A DNA stretch of 64,000 bases from Streptomyces sp. NBC_00433 (GCA_036015235.1 CP107926.1:3538001-3602000); one strand, 5' to 3'; positions 25,750 to 36,531 are shown, counted from the stretch's first letter. Notes: a model not told the origin generated them from the letters alone. A program made the numbers and translations.

Positions 25750-25804
25750 CGGGGGTCGCCCGGCGCGTACGGGAGTGGCCGGGGGGCGTGCGGAGGCAGG
25801 GTGT

Positions 25805-26589
25805 TCACGAGCTGGCGCCGATCGGGAACGTGTCCCCCGCCGAGCTGCACGGGCTTGCCCGCGGCGGGCGCAGGCAGGTCTTGTAGCGGCCCCAGTGGTC
25901 CTGCCTGGTCCTGTACGCCGTGACCGCGGCGCGCCTGGCGGGCGGGTCGGCGAGCGCCGCGCCGGCCTTCGTGCCGCCTGAGGCGCGCAGGTCGCTGATC
26001 GCGGCGCCGAGGGCGGACAGTTTCGTGGCGCCGACGGTCGCGTCGGGGGCGACGACGACAGGGGCGCCGCCCTGGCCCGCGGCGAGGGCGGGCAGCGTGC
26101 CCTTGTGGTTGTTGGCGACGACCATCTTCCAGTGGCCGCCGGTCTGCTGCTGGAAGACCAGCAGTTGGAGGGTGTCGCCGGTGCAGCCGGACGCCGTGAA
26201 CCACGAGCCGGTGGCGGGGATGAAGAACTGCCGCCGGGAGTAGGTGAAGGGCTCGAAGCAGCTCTTCCTGTCCTTGGCTGAAAGCTTCGGGTACTGCTTG
26301 TAGACCTCGGAGTCCTCCTGGTACAGCGCGCCGCCCTCGATCGTGCCGAGCAGCGCCTTGTCCTGGGTCTTGTCGGCCGCGGTGTTGACCTTCTCGTAGT
26401 TGTCCAGGACGGCGGCGGGCTGCGCCGGTGTGACGATCGGGGCGGCGGCCGGGGTTTTCCCGGCGGTGGAGGACGCGGCCGGCTTGTCGCGCTGCCGCGG
26501 TCGCCGCCGCCGTCCTCTCCGCCGCAGCCGGCGGTCAGCAGACCGGCGTCCGCGAGGCCGGCGGCTATGGTCACGATGCGCCTGCCCAT
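25805..26589 (-). pseudogene. Lipoprotein gene with a frameshift after the lipobox
   Basis: From the ATG at 26589 (GGGGGAA site upstream) the frame encodes a signal peptide and lipobox ([28 protein letters not shown]) and then runs into low-quality Arg/Pro sequence. The coherent mature domain ([19 protein letters not shown]..., then [24 protein letters not shown]...) is in another frame, joining near 26487. The junction GGCAGC-GC-GACAAG carries what looks like an extra GC dinucleotide. The mature domain (~250 residues) ends in [17 protein letters not shown]. Either a real inactivating indel or an assembly error in a GC run. Function unknown. Confidence 0.6.
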
Positions 26590-26689
26590 GGTCGTTCCCC
26601 CGGGGGAAATTCCGTACGGGCGTCGTAGCTTGTGCGACTGCGGTGCGGGCGGCCCGCACGCTGGCCCCGGGGTTGTCGGCGGTCGCCGG

Positions 26690-26695
26690 TAGGGT
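26690..26695 (+). promoter_or_regulatory. -10 hexamer TAGGGT, leaderless layout
   Basis: TAGGGT ends 6 nt before the xseA ATG. The GGAGG in the gap touches the ATG and is too close to act as a normal ribosome site. Confidence 0.5.
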
Positions 26696-26701
26696 CGGAG
26701 G

Positions 26702-27931
26702 ATGGCTCTCAGCACCTCGGCGGACACGCCGATCCCGGTCGGCGAGGTGTCCCGGCTGATCGGCGGATGGATCGACCGGCTCGGCGCGGTGTGGGTCGAG
26801 GGGCAGATCACCCAGCTGTCCCGGCGGCCCGGCGCGGGCGTGGTCTTCCTGACGCTGCGCGACCCCTCCCATGACGTCTCGCTCAGCGTGACGTGCTTCC
26901 GCGGCGTCTTCGACCAGGTCGCGGACGTGGTCGGCGAGGGCGCGCGGGTGGTGCTGCACGCGAAGCCGGAGTGGTACGGCCCGCGTGGCAGCCTGTCGCT
27001 GCGCGCGGTGGAGATCCGCCCGGTGGGCGTCGGCGAACTGCTGGTGCGGCTGGAGCGGCTGAAGAAGCAGCTGGCCGGCGAGGGGCTCTTCGCGCTGGAC
27101 CGCAAGCGCCCGCTGCCCTTCCTGCCGCAGCTGATCGGCCTGGTCACCGGGCGCGCGTCGGCGGCCGAGCGGGACGTACGGGAGAATGCCCGGCTGCGCT
27201 GGCCCGCGGTGCGCTTCGAGGTGCGCAATGTCCCGGTGCAGGGGGCGAACGCGGTGCCGCGGGTCATCGAGGCGGTGCGGGAGCTGGACGCGCACCCGGA
27301 GGTCGACGTCATCATCGTGGCGCGCGGCGGCGGCAGCGTCGAGGACCTGCTGCCCTTCTCCGACGAGCAGCTGGTGCGTGCGGTCGCGGACTGCGTCACC
27401 CCGGTCGTCTCGGCGATCGGGCACGAGCCGGACTCGCCGCTGCTGGACCTGGTCGCGGACCTGCGCGCGTCCACCCCGACGGACGCCGCCAAGCGCGTCG
27501 TGCCCGATGTGCGCGAGGAGCTGGCCAAGGTGCGGCTGGTCAGCGACCGGGCGCTGCGGGTGATCCGCGGGCTGCTCGACCGGGAGGAGCGCGGCCTCGA
27601 CGCGGCGCTGAGCCGGCCGTCGATGGCGGCGCCGCACCGGATGATCGACGAGCGGGCCGCGGAGGTGGCCGACCGCCTCGACCGGGGCCGCCGCTCGCTG
27701 CGGCACGCGCTGGACAGGGCGGACGCCGACCTGGCGCACACCCTGGCCCGGGTGGTGGCGCTGTCCCCTGCGGCGACGCTGCGGCGCGGCTATGCGGTGC
27801 TCCAGCGGGCGGACGGCGCCGCGGTGCGCGACCCGGCCGAGGTCGCGGCGGGCGAGGAGCTGCGGGCGCGGGTGGCGGCGGGCGACTTCACGGTACGGGT
27901 GGCCGGCGACGGGGGATCCGCGGGAGCGTGA
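26702..27931 (+). CDS. xseA: Exodeoxyribonuclease VII large subunit
   Basis: A 409-residue large subunit. The N-terminal OB-fold ([26 protein letters not shown]) precedes the catalytic core with [34 protein letters not shown] and [27 protein letters not shown], then a coiled-coil C-terminus ending in [16 protein letters not shown]. It degrades single-stranded DNA processively from both ends with XseB. It is followed after 79 bp by xseB, which has its own promoter-like hexamer. Confidence 0.94.
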   Translation: MALSTSADTPIPVGEVSRLIGGWIDRLGAVWVEGQITQLSRRPGAGVVFLTLRDPSHDVSLSVTCFRGVFDQVADVVGEGARVVLHAKPEWYGPRGSLSLRAVEIRPVGVGELLVRLERLKKQLAGEGLFALDRKRPLPFLPQLIGLVTGRASAAERDVRENARLRWPAVRFEVRNVPVQGANAVPRVIEAVRELDAHPEVDVIIVARGGGSVEDLLPFSDEQLVRAVADCVTPVVSAIGHEPDSPLLDLVADLRASTPTDAAKRVVPDVREELAKVRLVSDRALRVIRGLLDREERGLDAALSRPSMAAPHRMIDERAAEVADRLDRGRRSLRHALDRADADLAHTLARVVALSPAATLRRGYAVLQRADGAAVRDPAEVAAGEELRARVAAGDFTVRVAGDGGSAGA

Positions 27932-27998
27932 GCCCTGGCCGCGGGTGCGCTCGGCCGTAAGCGTGGGCGGGTGGGGCCGGGCTGTCGGCGGCCGCCCC

Positions 27999-28004
27999 TA
28001 GGCT
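27999..28004 (+). promoter_or_regulatory. -10 hexamer TAGGCT, leaderless layout
   Basis: TAGGCT ends 6 nt before the xseB ATG, suggesting xseB can be transcribed separately from xseA. Confidence 0.5.
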
Positions 28005-28010
28005 GGCTCC

Positions 28011-28289
28011 ATGGCAGCAGACCAGGACACCACCACCGCCGCGCTGGGATACGAGCAGGCCCGCGACGAGCTGATCGACGTCGTGCGCCGGCTGGAGGCG
28101 GGCGGCGCCACGCTGGAGGAGTCGCTCGCCCTGTGGGAGCGCGGCGAGGAGCTGGCCAAGGTGTGCCGGCACTGGCTGGAGGGCGCCCGCAAGCGGCTGA
28201 ACGCGGCGCTGGCGGCGGAGGAGGACGAGGCGGCCGAGGCGGAGGGTGCGGACGGGACGGACGGCGGCGGGGACACGGCCGGCGCGTGA
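28011..28289 (+). CDS. xseB: Exodeoxyribonuclease VII small subunit
   Basis: A 92-residue small subunit with the family pattern [50 protein letters not shown]. Several copies bind the coiled coil of each XseA. The C-terminal ~20 residues are an acidic/Gly-rich tail ([19 protein letters not shown]) beyond the conserved core. Confidence 0.93.
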   Translation: MAADQDTTTAALGYEQARDELIDVVRRLEAGGATLEESLALWERGEELAKVCRHWLEGARKRLNAALAAEEDEAAEAEGADGTDGGGDTAGA

Positions 28290-28455
28290 CCGCGGCCGAC
28301 CGCCCCGCGGGTAGAACACCAGGTCAAACCCCTGGCGGGTGTGACCGTCGTCATAATTGAAGACGGAATGGTTGAGACTTCACGCATGTTGGATGGGTTG
28401 TTCCAAGCGCGGGAGACCGCGCGACGCTCCTTCCGACTCCCCCCCGAGGTATCCC

Positions 28456-29049
28456 ATGCCGCTCGCACTCGACCCCGCCGCCCAGGACCTCCTCTTCCGC
28501 GAGGCCCGCACCGCGAACACCTTCACCGCGGAGCCGGTGACCGATGAGCAGGTCCAGGCGATCTACGACCTGGTCAAGTACGGCCCCACCGCCTTCAACC
28601 AGCAGCCGCTGCGCGTGGTCCTGGTCCGCTCCGCCGAGGGCCGCGAGCGCCTGGTGCGGCACATGGGCGAGGGCAACCGCCCGAAGACCTCCACCGCCCC
28701 GCTGGTGGCCATCCTCGCCGCGGACAACGAATTCCACGAGGAACTGCCCGTCCAGTTCCCGGTCTTCCCGCAGGCCAAGGACGTCATCTTCGCCGAGCGC
28801 CCGACGCGCGAGAAGTCCGCCGCGCTCAACGCCGCCCTCCAGGCCGGCTACTTCATCATCGGCGTGCGCGCCGCCGGCCTCGCCGCGGGCCCGATGACCG
28901 GCTTCGACGCCGACGGCATCAACAAGGAGTTCTTCCCCGACGGCGAGCACTCGGTGCTGGCCGTGGTCAACATCGGCAAGCCCGGCGAGGACGCCTGGTT
29001 CCCGCGCAACCCGCGGCTGTCCTACGACGAGGTCGTCACGACCGTCTGA
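28456..29049 (+). CDS. Nitroreductase family protein (malonic semialdehyde reductase-like)
   Basis: A 197-residue flavin reductase. FREARTANTFTAEPVTDEQVQAIYDLVKYGPTAFNQQPLRVVLVRS is the FMN-binding N-terminus of the RutE/HadB group, and GYFIIGVRAAGLAAGPMTGFDADGINKEFFPDGEHSVLAVVNIGKPG the dimer/FMN C-terminus. RutE-like members reduce malonic semialdehyde in uracil breakdown. No other rut gene is present here, so a general nitro/quinone reductase role is equally possible. The ATG has a GAGG site 7 nt upstream. Confidence 0.82.
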   Translation: MPLALDPAAQDLLFREARTANTFTAEPVTDEQVQAIYDLVKYGPTAFNQQPLRVVLVRSAEGRERLVRHMGEGNRPKTSTAPLVAILAADNEFHEELPVQFPVFPQAKDVIFAERPTREKSAALNAALQAGYFIIGVRAAGLAAGPMTGFDADGINKEFFPDGEHSVLAVVNIGKPGEDAWFPRNPRLSYDEVVTTV

Positions 29050-29098
29050 TCGGCACGGCTGTCCGAGTCGTACGACCGCCTCAGCCGTACCCCGCGAC

Positions 29099-29638
29099 CT
29101 ACTGGCCGCCGCGCTCCCGGAGCGCGGCGGCCATCTGCGTGAGCTGGCCCTCCGGGCCGGTGCCGAGCACGATCGTGGTCACACCGGTCTCCTCGCGCAC
29201 CAGCGCGGTGTAGCGCTTGCCGGTCCAGTGCTCCCAGACCTGGCCGCCGGCGCTGACCGTGCGCGTACCGTCCCGGTGCGCGCCCAGGGTCACCTCGGAG
29301 ATGAAGGCGGCCGGGTCGCCGTTGCTCTGCTCGATGGCGACGTACTGCTGCTCGGGGTCCACGAAGCCGATGTGCCAGCTGGTCTTGTGCGGGTCGGCCC
29401 CGTCGTAGGTGACCGAGGTGGCCCGCCACAGGGCGCTGAGCCCCTCGGGGCCGGCCACCTTGAAGGGCGCGTCGCGCCGGGCCTGGCCCAACTCCACCGA
29501 GTAGCTGATCGGCTTGACCGGGTCGGCCTTGGAGTCGTGCGGGACGAAGATGTAGATGACGGCGACGACGGCGCTCAATACCACCAGGGACAGGACCAGG
29601 TCCCGCACCGTCTTGTTGCCACGCTTGTCTGCTGCCAC
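29099..29638 (-). CDS. DUF4245 membrane-anchored protein
   Basis: A 179-residue protein. A short basic N-terminus, one transmembrane helix ([23 protein letters not shown]), then an extracytoplasmic domain with [26 protein letters not shown] and [39 protein letters not shown]: the DUF4245 pattern, always near glpX in actinobacteria. The GTG at 29638 gives the family's usual N-terminus; an ATG 18 nt upstream is possible. Function unknown. It is divergent from glpX. Confidence 0.82.
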   Translation of the reverse strand: MAADKRGNKTVRDLVLSLVVLSAVVAVIYIFVPHDSKADPVKPISYSVELGQARRDAPFKVAGPEGLSALWRATSVTYDGADPHKTSWHIGFVDPEQQYVAIEQSNGDPAAFISEVTLGAHRDGTRTVSAGGQVWEHWTGKRYTALVREETGVTTIVLGTGPEGQLTQMAAALRERGGQ

Positions 29639-29788
29639 GCCCCTATCGTCCCCCATGCCCCGCCGTGCCCCTGCCTCCGGGTCCCCTTCCCACGGGTTCG
29701 CGACCGGTCCTGCGGGTACGCGCCCGGTGGCGCGCGGCGGCCATGCGCTCATATGAAAAGCACCCTGCTCAGATTCGCGGGAACCCGA

Positions 29789-29794
29789 TAGGGT
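29789..29794 (+). promoter_or_regulatory. -10 hexamer TAGGGT upstream of glpX
   Basis: A TANNNT hexamer about 48 nt before the glpX start, leaving room for a leader and the AAAGG ribosome site. This is a conventional, not leaderless, layout. Confidence 0.4.
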
Positions 29795-29841
29795 CGCAGC
29801 ACCCTCATATCCGGCCGTCCTCGTACAGAAAGGTGCGCGCG

Positions 29842-30873
29842 ATGACCGAACAACACCTGCCCCCCGCGCTCGAAGTGAGTCCCGAGGCACCCGACCGCAA
29901 CCTCGCCCTCGAACTGGTCCGCGTCACCGAGGCCGCCGCGATGGCCGCCGGGCGGTGGGTCGGCCGCGGCGACAAGAACGGAGCCGACGGCGCCGCCGTC
30001 AAGGCGATGCGGACCCTGGTGCACACCGTGTCGATGAACGGCGTCGTGGTGATCGGCGAAGGCGAGAAGGACGAAGCGCCGATGCTCTTCAACGGCGAGC
30101 GGATCGGCGACGGCACCGGGCCCGAGTGCGATGTCGCCGTCGACCCGGTCGACGGCACGACGCTGACCGCCAAGGGCATGCCCAACGCCGTCTCGGTGCT
30201 CGCGGTCGCCGACCGCGGCACGATGTTCGACCCGTCGGCGGTCTTCTACATGGACAAGCTGGTGGCCGGCCCCGAGGCCGCGGAATTCGTCGACATCACC
30301 GCGCCGCCCTCGGTGAACATCCGCCGGGTCGCCAAGGCCAAGGGCAACGCGCCCGAGGACGTCACGGTCGTGGTGCTCGACCGGCCGCGGCACGACGGCA
30401 TCGTGCGGGAGATCAGGGAGACCGGCGCCCGGATCAAATTCATCGCCGACGGCGACGTGGCCGGCGCGATCATGGCCGTACGCGAAGGGACCGGCGTCGA
30501 CCTGCTGCTCGGCATCGGCGGCACGCCCGAGGGAATCATCGCGGCCTGCGCGGTGACATGTCTGGGCGGCACGATCCAGGGCAGGCTGTGGCCGAAGGAC
30601 GACGCGGAACGGCAGCGGGCACTGGACGCCGGGCACGACCTGGACAAGGTGCTCACGACCAAGGACCTGGTCAGCGGTGACAACGTCTTCTTCGTGGCGA
30701 CCGGCGTCACCGACGGCGAACTGCTGCGCGGGGTGCGCTACCGGCGGGAGACGGCGACGACCTCGTCACTGGTGATGCGGTCCAAGTCCGGCACGATCCG
30801 GCAGATCGACTCCGAGCACCGGCTGTCCAAGCTGCGGGCGTACAGCGCGGTCAACTTCGACCGGGCGCACTGA
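29842..30873 (+). CDS. glpX: Class II fructose-1,6-bisphosphatase
   Basis: A 343-residue GlpX-type phosphatase. Metal and substrate motifs are GEGEKDEAP (72-80) and DPVDGTT (101-107), with [23 protein letters not shown] later. It converts fructose-1,6-bisphosphate to fructose-6-phosphate in gluconeogenesis and is the only FBPase in most actinobacteria. The ATG has an AAAGG site about 8 nt upstream. Length matches the family. Confidence 0.93.
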   Translation: MTEQHLPPALEVSPEAPDRNLALELVRVTEAAAMAAGRWVGRGDKNGADGAAVKAMRTLVHTVSMNGVVVIGEGEKDEAPMLFNGERIGDGTGPECDVAVDPVDGTTLTAKGMPNAVSVLAVADRGTMFDPSAVFYMDKLVAGPEAAEFVDITAPPSVNIRRVAKAKGNAPEDVTVVVLDRPRHDGIVREIRETGARIKFIADGDVAGAIMAVREGTGVDLLLGIGGTPEGIIAACAVTCLGGTIQGRLWPKDDAERQRALDAGHDLDKVLTTKDLVSGDNVFFVATGVTDGELLRGVRYRRETATTSSLVMRSKSGTIRQIDSEHRLSKLRAYSAVNFDRAH

Positions 30874-31036
30874 CGCCACCCGCGTCCGCAGCCGCGCCAC
30901 CGCACGTCCTGCCCGGACCGGACCGCCCCGAGCGCGCGCCGGGCGGGCAGGATGTGTGCGGTGGTGTGCCGCGGTGTGCTTTCAAGCCGTGCGGTGCCGT
31001 ACCGTGCCGTGCCGTTGCTCTGCCTCGCGGCCGCGG

Positions 31037-31390
31037 TCAGCCCGCGACGGCTATACCGGCTGCGGGGCGCTGGAGTTCGACCTCGCGGCGGCGTCTGCGG
31101 GCCAGCACGACCCGGCGCTCCGCGGCGGTCATGCCGCCCCACACGCCGTACGGCTCCGGCTGGAGCAGCGCGTGCTCGCGGCATTCCAGCATCACCGGGC
31201 AGCGGGCGCAGACCCGCTTGGCCGCCTCCTCCCGGGCCAGTCGAGCCGCGGTGGGCTCCTTCGACGGCGCGAAGAACAGCCCCGCCTCGTCACTGCGGCA
31301 TGCCGCCTCCGAGTGCCAGGGACCGCCCAAGTCACGTGGATGACCTGGTGGAGTGGCGGGATCCATGACGGGCTCGATCGGTTGAAGCAC
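31037..31390 (-). CDS. WhiB-family [4Fe-4S] transcription factor
   Basis: A 117-residue Wbl protein. The four cluster cysteines are Cys31 (EAACRSD), Cys61 and Cys64 (RVCARCPV) and Cys70 (LECREH), followed by the GVWGG turn (82-86) and a basic C-terminus (ERRVVLARRRRREVEL). These proteins bind the primary sigma factor and DNA in response to redox or nitric oxide. The GTG start has an AGGAG site 6 nt upstream. Its place beside glpX suggests the WblI group of Streptomyces, by synteny rather than sequence test. Confidence 0.88.
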   Translation of the reverse strand: MLQPIEPVMDPATPPGHPRDLGGPWHSEAACRSDEAGLFFAPSKEPTAARLAREEAAKRVCARCPVMLECREHALLQPEPYGVWGGMTAAERRVVLARRRRREVELQRPAAGIAVAG

Positions 31391-32055
31391 GGGAAACTCC
31401 TGACGACGGCTCGTGGTGGTCTGCCACGCTGGCCCGCGCCGACTGCTCCCCGTGCGCAGCGTGCGGCGGCGGCAGCGCGGCGGCGTGTCCCGTTCCCCTA
31501 CCCGCTGTGCGCGACTTCATGCGCACCGTGTTCACGCCTGATCACGCACCGATACCCCCGCTGACCTGCACATGGCGTAAACACGCACCACCCGTGGCGC
31601 ACATACGCACCACCTCCCCCTCCCGCCCCAGTCACCCCGCACCGCCAACGGGCCGCCAACGCACGGGCGTACAGGGGGGGCGCGAGCAACCACCCCCGGC
31701 GCCAGGGCCGGCGGAGCCCCGGCCGGCAGCGACCCGGGCACACCGCCGCGACAGCGGCAAATCCGGCGCCAGACCCCGGACGGGACCAGGCCGGTCGGCC
31801 GTCGGCCCGCACCCCGCCGCGGCAGCGGCGAACCGGGCGCCAGGGCCCGAGGCGACCGCCGCACCGACCGCGTCGGCGGCAAACACGGCGGCAGGCCCGG
31901 ACGCGACCGGCGCGGCCCGGTCCGCGAGCGGCGCGGCCCGCACTCCCGCCGCGGCAGCGGCGAACCGGCGCCACGACCCGGGCCGGGCGGTCGGCCGGTC
32001 CGCGGGCGGCGGCCCGCGCACCCCGCCGTGGGGGGTGGCATACCGGGCCGGAGGC
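31391..32055. other. Long GC-rich intergenic region upstream of the whiB-like gene
   Basis: 665 bp with no credible gene; frames on both strands translate to Ala/Arg/Pro-rich low-complexity sequence. The first ~200 bp presumably hold the regulatory region of the whiB-like gene. The rest contains three copies of a ~30-bp repeat. Confidence 0.55.
31741..31975. repeat. Three imperfect copies of a ~30-bp repeat
   Basis: The core CCGCCGCGGCAGCGGCGAAC followed by CGG(G)CGCCA occurs near 31810-31843 and 31941-31975. A diverged copy (CACCGCCGCGACAGCGGCAA) lies at 31741-31773. Spacing is irregular (69 and 131 bp). Confidence 0.6.
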
Positions 32056-32766
32056 CTACTTCTTCGTCCAGTCCTTGATCTTCTTGCCGCGCTTCGCCTT
32101 CGCCTCGACGCCGCCCCAGAAGGCCACTCCGTCGATGCGGACGACCGGGGCGCCGGGGTCGGTGGACTCGTAGGCCTTGACGTCGGAGCCGCCCATGATG
32201 CCGATCACGCCGCCGCCGCGCAGCGTCACGTTCTCCGGCAGCTTGATGCTCACGCCGCCCATCACCGCGGTGCAGTGGATGACCAGCTCCGGCGCGGTGA
32301 AGGTGGCCTCCGACAGGTCGATCTCGACGCCGCCCAGGATCGCCACCGCGGTGATCTTGTGCCCGACGCGCCAGCGGCCCTTGCGCTCGGCGCCGCCGAG
32401 GATGCCGACCAGGTTCGGGTTCTCGCCGCTGCCGTCGCCTGCGTAGCCACGGGAGGCGGGGCCCGCCGCGGCGGACGACGTACGCCCGACCGGCAGGTCG
32501 CGCACCAGCGGCTCCAGCTCACCCAGCGTCTTGGCCGCGTAGACCCGGTCGAGCCGCTCGGAGTGCTCGGACGAGTCCAGCCGGCCCTCGGCCAGCGCCT
32601 CGCGCAGGATGTCGGCGATCCGGTCCCGGTCGGCGTCCGAGGCGCGCAGGTCGGCCTCCGCGGCCGGCGCGGACCGGGCGGGCGGGGCCGCGACGGCCGT
32701 CTCCACCGGGCGCTGCGCGGGCTCTACGGGCTGCTGCGCGGGCTTCTGGAGCTGCGATTCATCCAC
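32056..32766 (-). CDS. DUF1707 and LiaF-like C-terminal domain protein
   Basis: A 236-residue soluble protein. Residues ~40-90 hold the DUF1707 (SHOCT-like) unit: RASDADRDRIADILREALAEGRLDSSEHSERLDRVYAAKTLGEL. The C-terminal half (VGILGGAERKGRWRVGHKITAVAILGGVEIDLSEATF...GGVSIKLPENVTLRGGGVIGIMGG) is the beta-helical LiaF/YvqF C-terminal domain, here without the usual four membrane helices. In Firmicutes this domain restrains the LiaSR cell-wall stress system; in actinobacteria the role is open. GTG start, leaderless-type promoter. Confidence 0.83.
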   Translation of the reverse strand: MDESQLQKPAQQPVEPAQRPVETAVAAPPARSAPAAEADLRASDADRDRIADILREALAEGRLDSSEHSERLDRVYAAKTLGELEPLVRDLPVGRTSSAAAGPASRGYAGDGSGENPNLVGILGGAERKGRWRVGHKITAVAILGGVEIDLSEATFTAPELVIHCTAVMGGVSIKLPENVTLRGGGVIGIMGGSDVKAYESTDPGAPVVRIDGVAFWGGVEAKAKRGKKIKDWTKK

Positions 32767-32772
32767 CGCACC

Positions 32773-32778
32773 ACCGTA
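32773..32778 (-). promoter_or_regulatory. -10 hexamer TACGGT, leaderless layout
   Basis: TACGGT ends 6 nt before the GTG at 32766; no ribosome site precedes it. Confidence 0.5.
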
Positions 32779-32977
32779 GACCGACGCGATAGATCGCGAC
32801 TACCCCGAGAACGGCCGGAGCCGACCCCGAACCGACCCTTAGGGGTCGGCCGCCCGCGGACCGCCGGAACCAAGGGGCGACCGGCGGTGAGCCGTACCTC
32901 ACCACCCGGGCGGCGTACGGACGCTCGTATGCTGGACAGGCTTCAGCGACGACGCAGCCGAGTGAGGAATGCCCCTT

Positions 32978-34633
<1,656 letters not shown>

Positions 34634-34664
34634 CGCCGACCGGGGCTTCTTCGCCTGCCGCCGT

Positions 34665-34686
34665 CCAGGCCTTCCGCCAGGCCTGG
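34665..34686 (+). terminator. Intrinsic terminator after class I fumarase
   Basis: CCAGGCCT and AGGCCTGG form an 8-bp stem with a 6-nt loop, followed by TTTC, 32 bp past the stop codon. Confidence 0.7.
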
Positions 34687-34699
34687 TTTCCCGTCGTGG

Positions 34700-34912
34700 A
34701 AACGCGCCCGGGGCTTCCTGCCGGGCCAGGGCGTGAAGGCCGCGGGCGCGGACCTGTCGCCGGTCGCCGTGGACGCCGCAGGGAGACGCTGGGGGCCGCG
34801 GGGCGCCGGGCTGGTGTGCGCGGACGTGCTCGACCGCCTCTCGACGGACACGGAGACCTACGACGCCGCCTGCTCGATCCTCGGGGCGGGGCAACGGGGC
34901 CCAGGTGGCTGA
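34700..34912 (+). pseudogene. Fragment of a class I SAM methyltransferase
   Basis: One frame reads GFLPGQGVKAAGADLSPVAVDAAGRRWGPRGAGLVCADVLDRLSTDTETYDAACSILGA and then stops. This resembles the middle of a small-molecule methyltransferase (the acidic 'GxDLSP' strand that binds the SAM ribose, then the CADVLD loop and TYDAxxSIxGA strand). The glycine-rich SAM loop upstream and everything downstream are missing. There is no start codon or ribosome site. A remnant, by family resemblance only. Confidence 0.45.
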
Positions 34913-35037
34913 CGGGACGTCAGAGATGGGTGGCGGGCGCCCGAATAGGGGCGTAACGGGTGGGCGGGGGGCGGCGAGTTGCGCCGGGGGGAGGTTGGCC
35001 GGTATCCACAGCGGTGACGCTGGGGGAAGGTGGTGCC

Positions 35038-35934
35038 ATGGCCGGGCTGATGAGCGCCTGGAAGCGGTCTGCGGCCGGGCGGTTGTGGAAGCAGGCCACG
35101 CACATCGAGCTGATGCACCGTTCGATGGGGTTCGCGGCGCTGGGTTTCGTGACCCTCATGCCGCTGCTCGTGGTGGTCGCGGCCGCCACGCCGTGGGAGC
35201 ACAGGCCCGGGTTCGCGCAGTGGGTCGTGGACGGCATGGGGCTCGACGCGGACGGCTCCTACCGGGTGCGTACGCTCTTCGCCGCGCCCAGGAACGTGCT
35301 GAGCGCCACCAGCGCCTGGAGCCTGGCCTCGCTGGCCTACTTCGGGCTGACCTTCGTGGCGAGCGTCGAGACCGGCTACCGGAAGATCTGGGACCTGCCG
35401 TCGGGGCCCTGGCACCGCGACTACCGGCGGGCGGTGTGGCTCGCGGTGATGACGGCGTATCTGTTCAGCGAGTCGCAGAGCGCCGCGGCCATGGGCAGCG
35501 GCCCGGTCCGCTCGATCGCCAGGATCACCCTCACCTTCGGCCTGGGCGTGCTCTTCTTCGCCTGGGGGCAGAACTTCCTGCTCTATGGCGCCGTGCGGGT
35601 GCGCACCGCGCTGCCGGGGGCGGTGCTGACCATGCTGGGGCTGGCCGGGCTGCGGGTCTTCTCGCACCTGTTCTTCGCCCGGCTGATGGTCAGCAACGGT
35701 GACGCGTACGGCCCGGTCGGCACCGTGCTGACGGTGGTGACCTGGCTGGTCGGGGTGGGCTTCGTGGTCTTCGGCGGCGCGCTGCTCGGCCGGCACGTGC
35801 GGGATGTGCGCATCCTGCGGCGGGGCGCCGAGATCCCGCGACCGCGGCACCAGGAGGGCTGGTACGAGGACCCGGAGGAGCTCACCCCCGGGGTGCGCTG
35901 GCGCTCCGACGGCGCGGGCGGCGCGATCGACTGA
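35038..35934 (+). CDS. YihY/BrkB-family inner membrane protein
   Basis: A 298-residue protein with about six membrane helices (e.g. GFAALGFVTLMPLLVVVAAATP, LASLAYFGLTFVASVETG, ITLTFGLGVLFFAWGQNFLLYG, LTVVTWLVGVGFVVFGGALLG) and the RSMGFAALGFVTLMPLL entry typical of the YihY/YhjD family. Despite the old name ribonuclease BN, members are not nucleases; their role in the envelope is unsettled. The C-terminus is charged and cytosolic. The ATG has a GGAAGG site 7 nt upstream. Confidence 0.8.
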   Translation: MAGLMSAWKRSAAGRLWKQATHIELMHRSMGFAALGFVTLMPLLVVVAAATPWEHRPGFAQWVVDGMGLDADGSYRVRTLFAAPRNVLSATSAWSLASLAYFGLTFVASVETGYRKIWDLPSGPWHRDYRRAVWLAVMTAYLFSESQSAAAMGSGPVRSIARITLTFGLGVLFFAWGQNFLLYGAVRVRTALPGAVLTMLGLAGLRVFSHLFFARLMVSNGDAYGPVGTVLTVVTWLVGVGFVVFGGALLGRHVRDVRILRRGAEIPRPRHQEGWYEDPEELTPGVRWRSDGAGGAID

Positions 35935-36092
35935 CGCGGGCACTCCCGCCACTTCCTTCACACAATCCCCGATCCGCACCCGACGTCGCAGGCCGGCGGG
36001 GCCTGCGGCGGGCGGCGTGCGGAGTTTGCCCCTGCCCCGGCCGTTCGTGAATCGTTGACATGCGCGTAGCAGGAGCGGAACATTCCGTGCTC

Positions 36093-36108
36093 GGGAGAAC
36101 GCTCTCCC
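36093..36108. promoter_or_regulatory. LacI-type palindromic operator, copy 1
   Basis: GGGAGAACGCTCTCCC: near-perfect 16-bp palindrome with the central CGCT of LacI/GalR-family sites. It lies 112 bp before copy 2, upstream of a gene remnant. Confidence 0.6.
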
Positions 36109-36204
36109 ATACGGAGCCGAGCCGAGCCGGCCGCGTCGGCCCGACCCGGCACAGTGCACCCGTCCGCCCGGACACCCTCCCGGGCGGGCTCTTTCCGACC
36201 CACC

Positions 36205-36220
36205 GGGAGAGCGCTCTCCC
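36205..36220. promoter_or_regulatory. LacI-type palindromic operator, copy 2
   Basis: GGGAGAGCGCTCTCCC: perfect 16-bp palindrome, 13 bp before an AAGGAAG ribosome site. It closely matches operators of LacI-family repressors that control glycoside hydrolases in Streptomyces. Confidence 0.65.
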
Positions 36221-36240
36221 GCAATGTTCCCCCAAGGAAG

Positions 36241-36444
36241 ATCACGGCGGCATATGCGAAGGCGTACGACATCCAGACCTCCGATGACGGGCAGAACCGG
36301 ACGACGGTGCGGGCGGTGACCGACGGCAACGGCGACGTCGACGACCTCGACGTGAGCGGCACCGGCCGGTACGTCCGGGTCCAGGGCACCCGGCGCGGCA
36401 CCGGCCACGGCTACCCGCTGTACGAATTCGGCGTCCACAGCTGA
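36241..36444 (+). pseudogene. Deletion scar: C-terminus of an F5/8-type-C (discoidin) domain protein
   Basis: The 67-residue frame (TAAYAKAYDIQTSDDGQ...TTVRAVTDGNGDVDDLDVSGTGRYVRVQGTRRGTGHGYPLYEFGVHS) is the last part of a discoidin/CBM32-like domain as found at the end of secreted glycoside hydrolases. It follows directly on an AAGGAAG ribosome site (36234-36240) with no start codon between. Upstream are two LacI-type operators. The simplest reading is one deletion that removed the start, signal peptide and catalytic body of a sugar-regulated hydrolase and joined its ribosome site to its tail. Confidence 0.65.
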
Positions 36445-36488
36445 TCCACCGTTTCCCACGCCTGCGGCCGACCGGCCCCTTTTCGGCG

Positions 36489-36521
36489 GTGCCCGGGAAC
36501 ACACGGGGTGTTCCCGGGCAC
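36489..36521. terminator. Perfect 13-bp hairpin just upstream of class II fumarase
   Basis: GTGCCCGGGAACA and TGTTCCCGGGCAC form a perfect stem with a 7-nt loop, ending 10 nt before the fumC ATG and beginning 45 nt after the discoidin remnant. Probably the old hydrolase gene's terminator; it could also act in the fumC leader. Confidence 0.55.
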
Positions 36522-36531
36522 TGTTACAGGT

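Noticed and set aside
26589..27739. Upstream extension of the lipoprotein frame through xseA
   Set aside because: It reads the opposite strand of xseA and has no support; the true start is the lipobox-bearing ATG at 26589 in the other frame.
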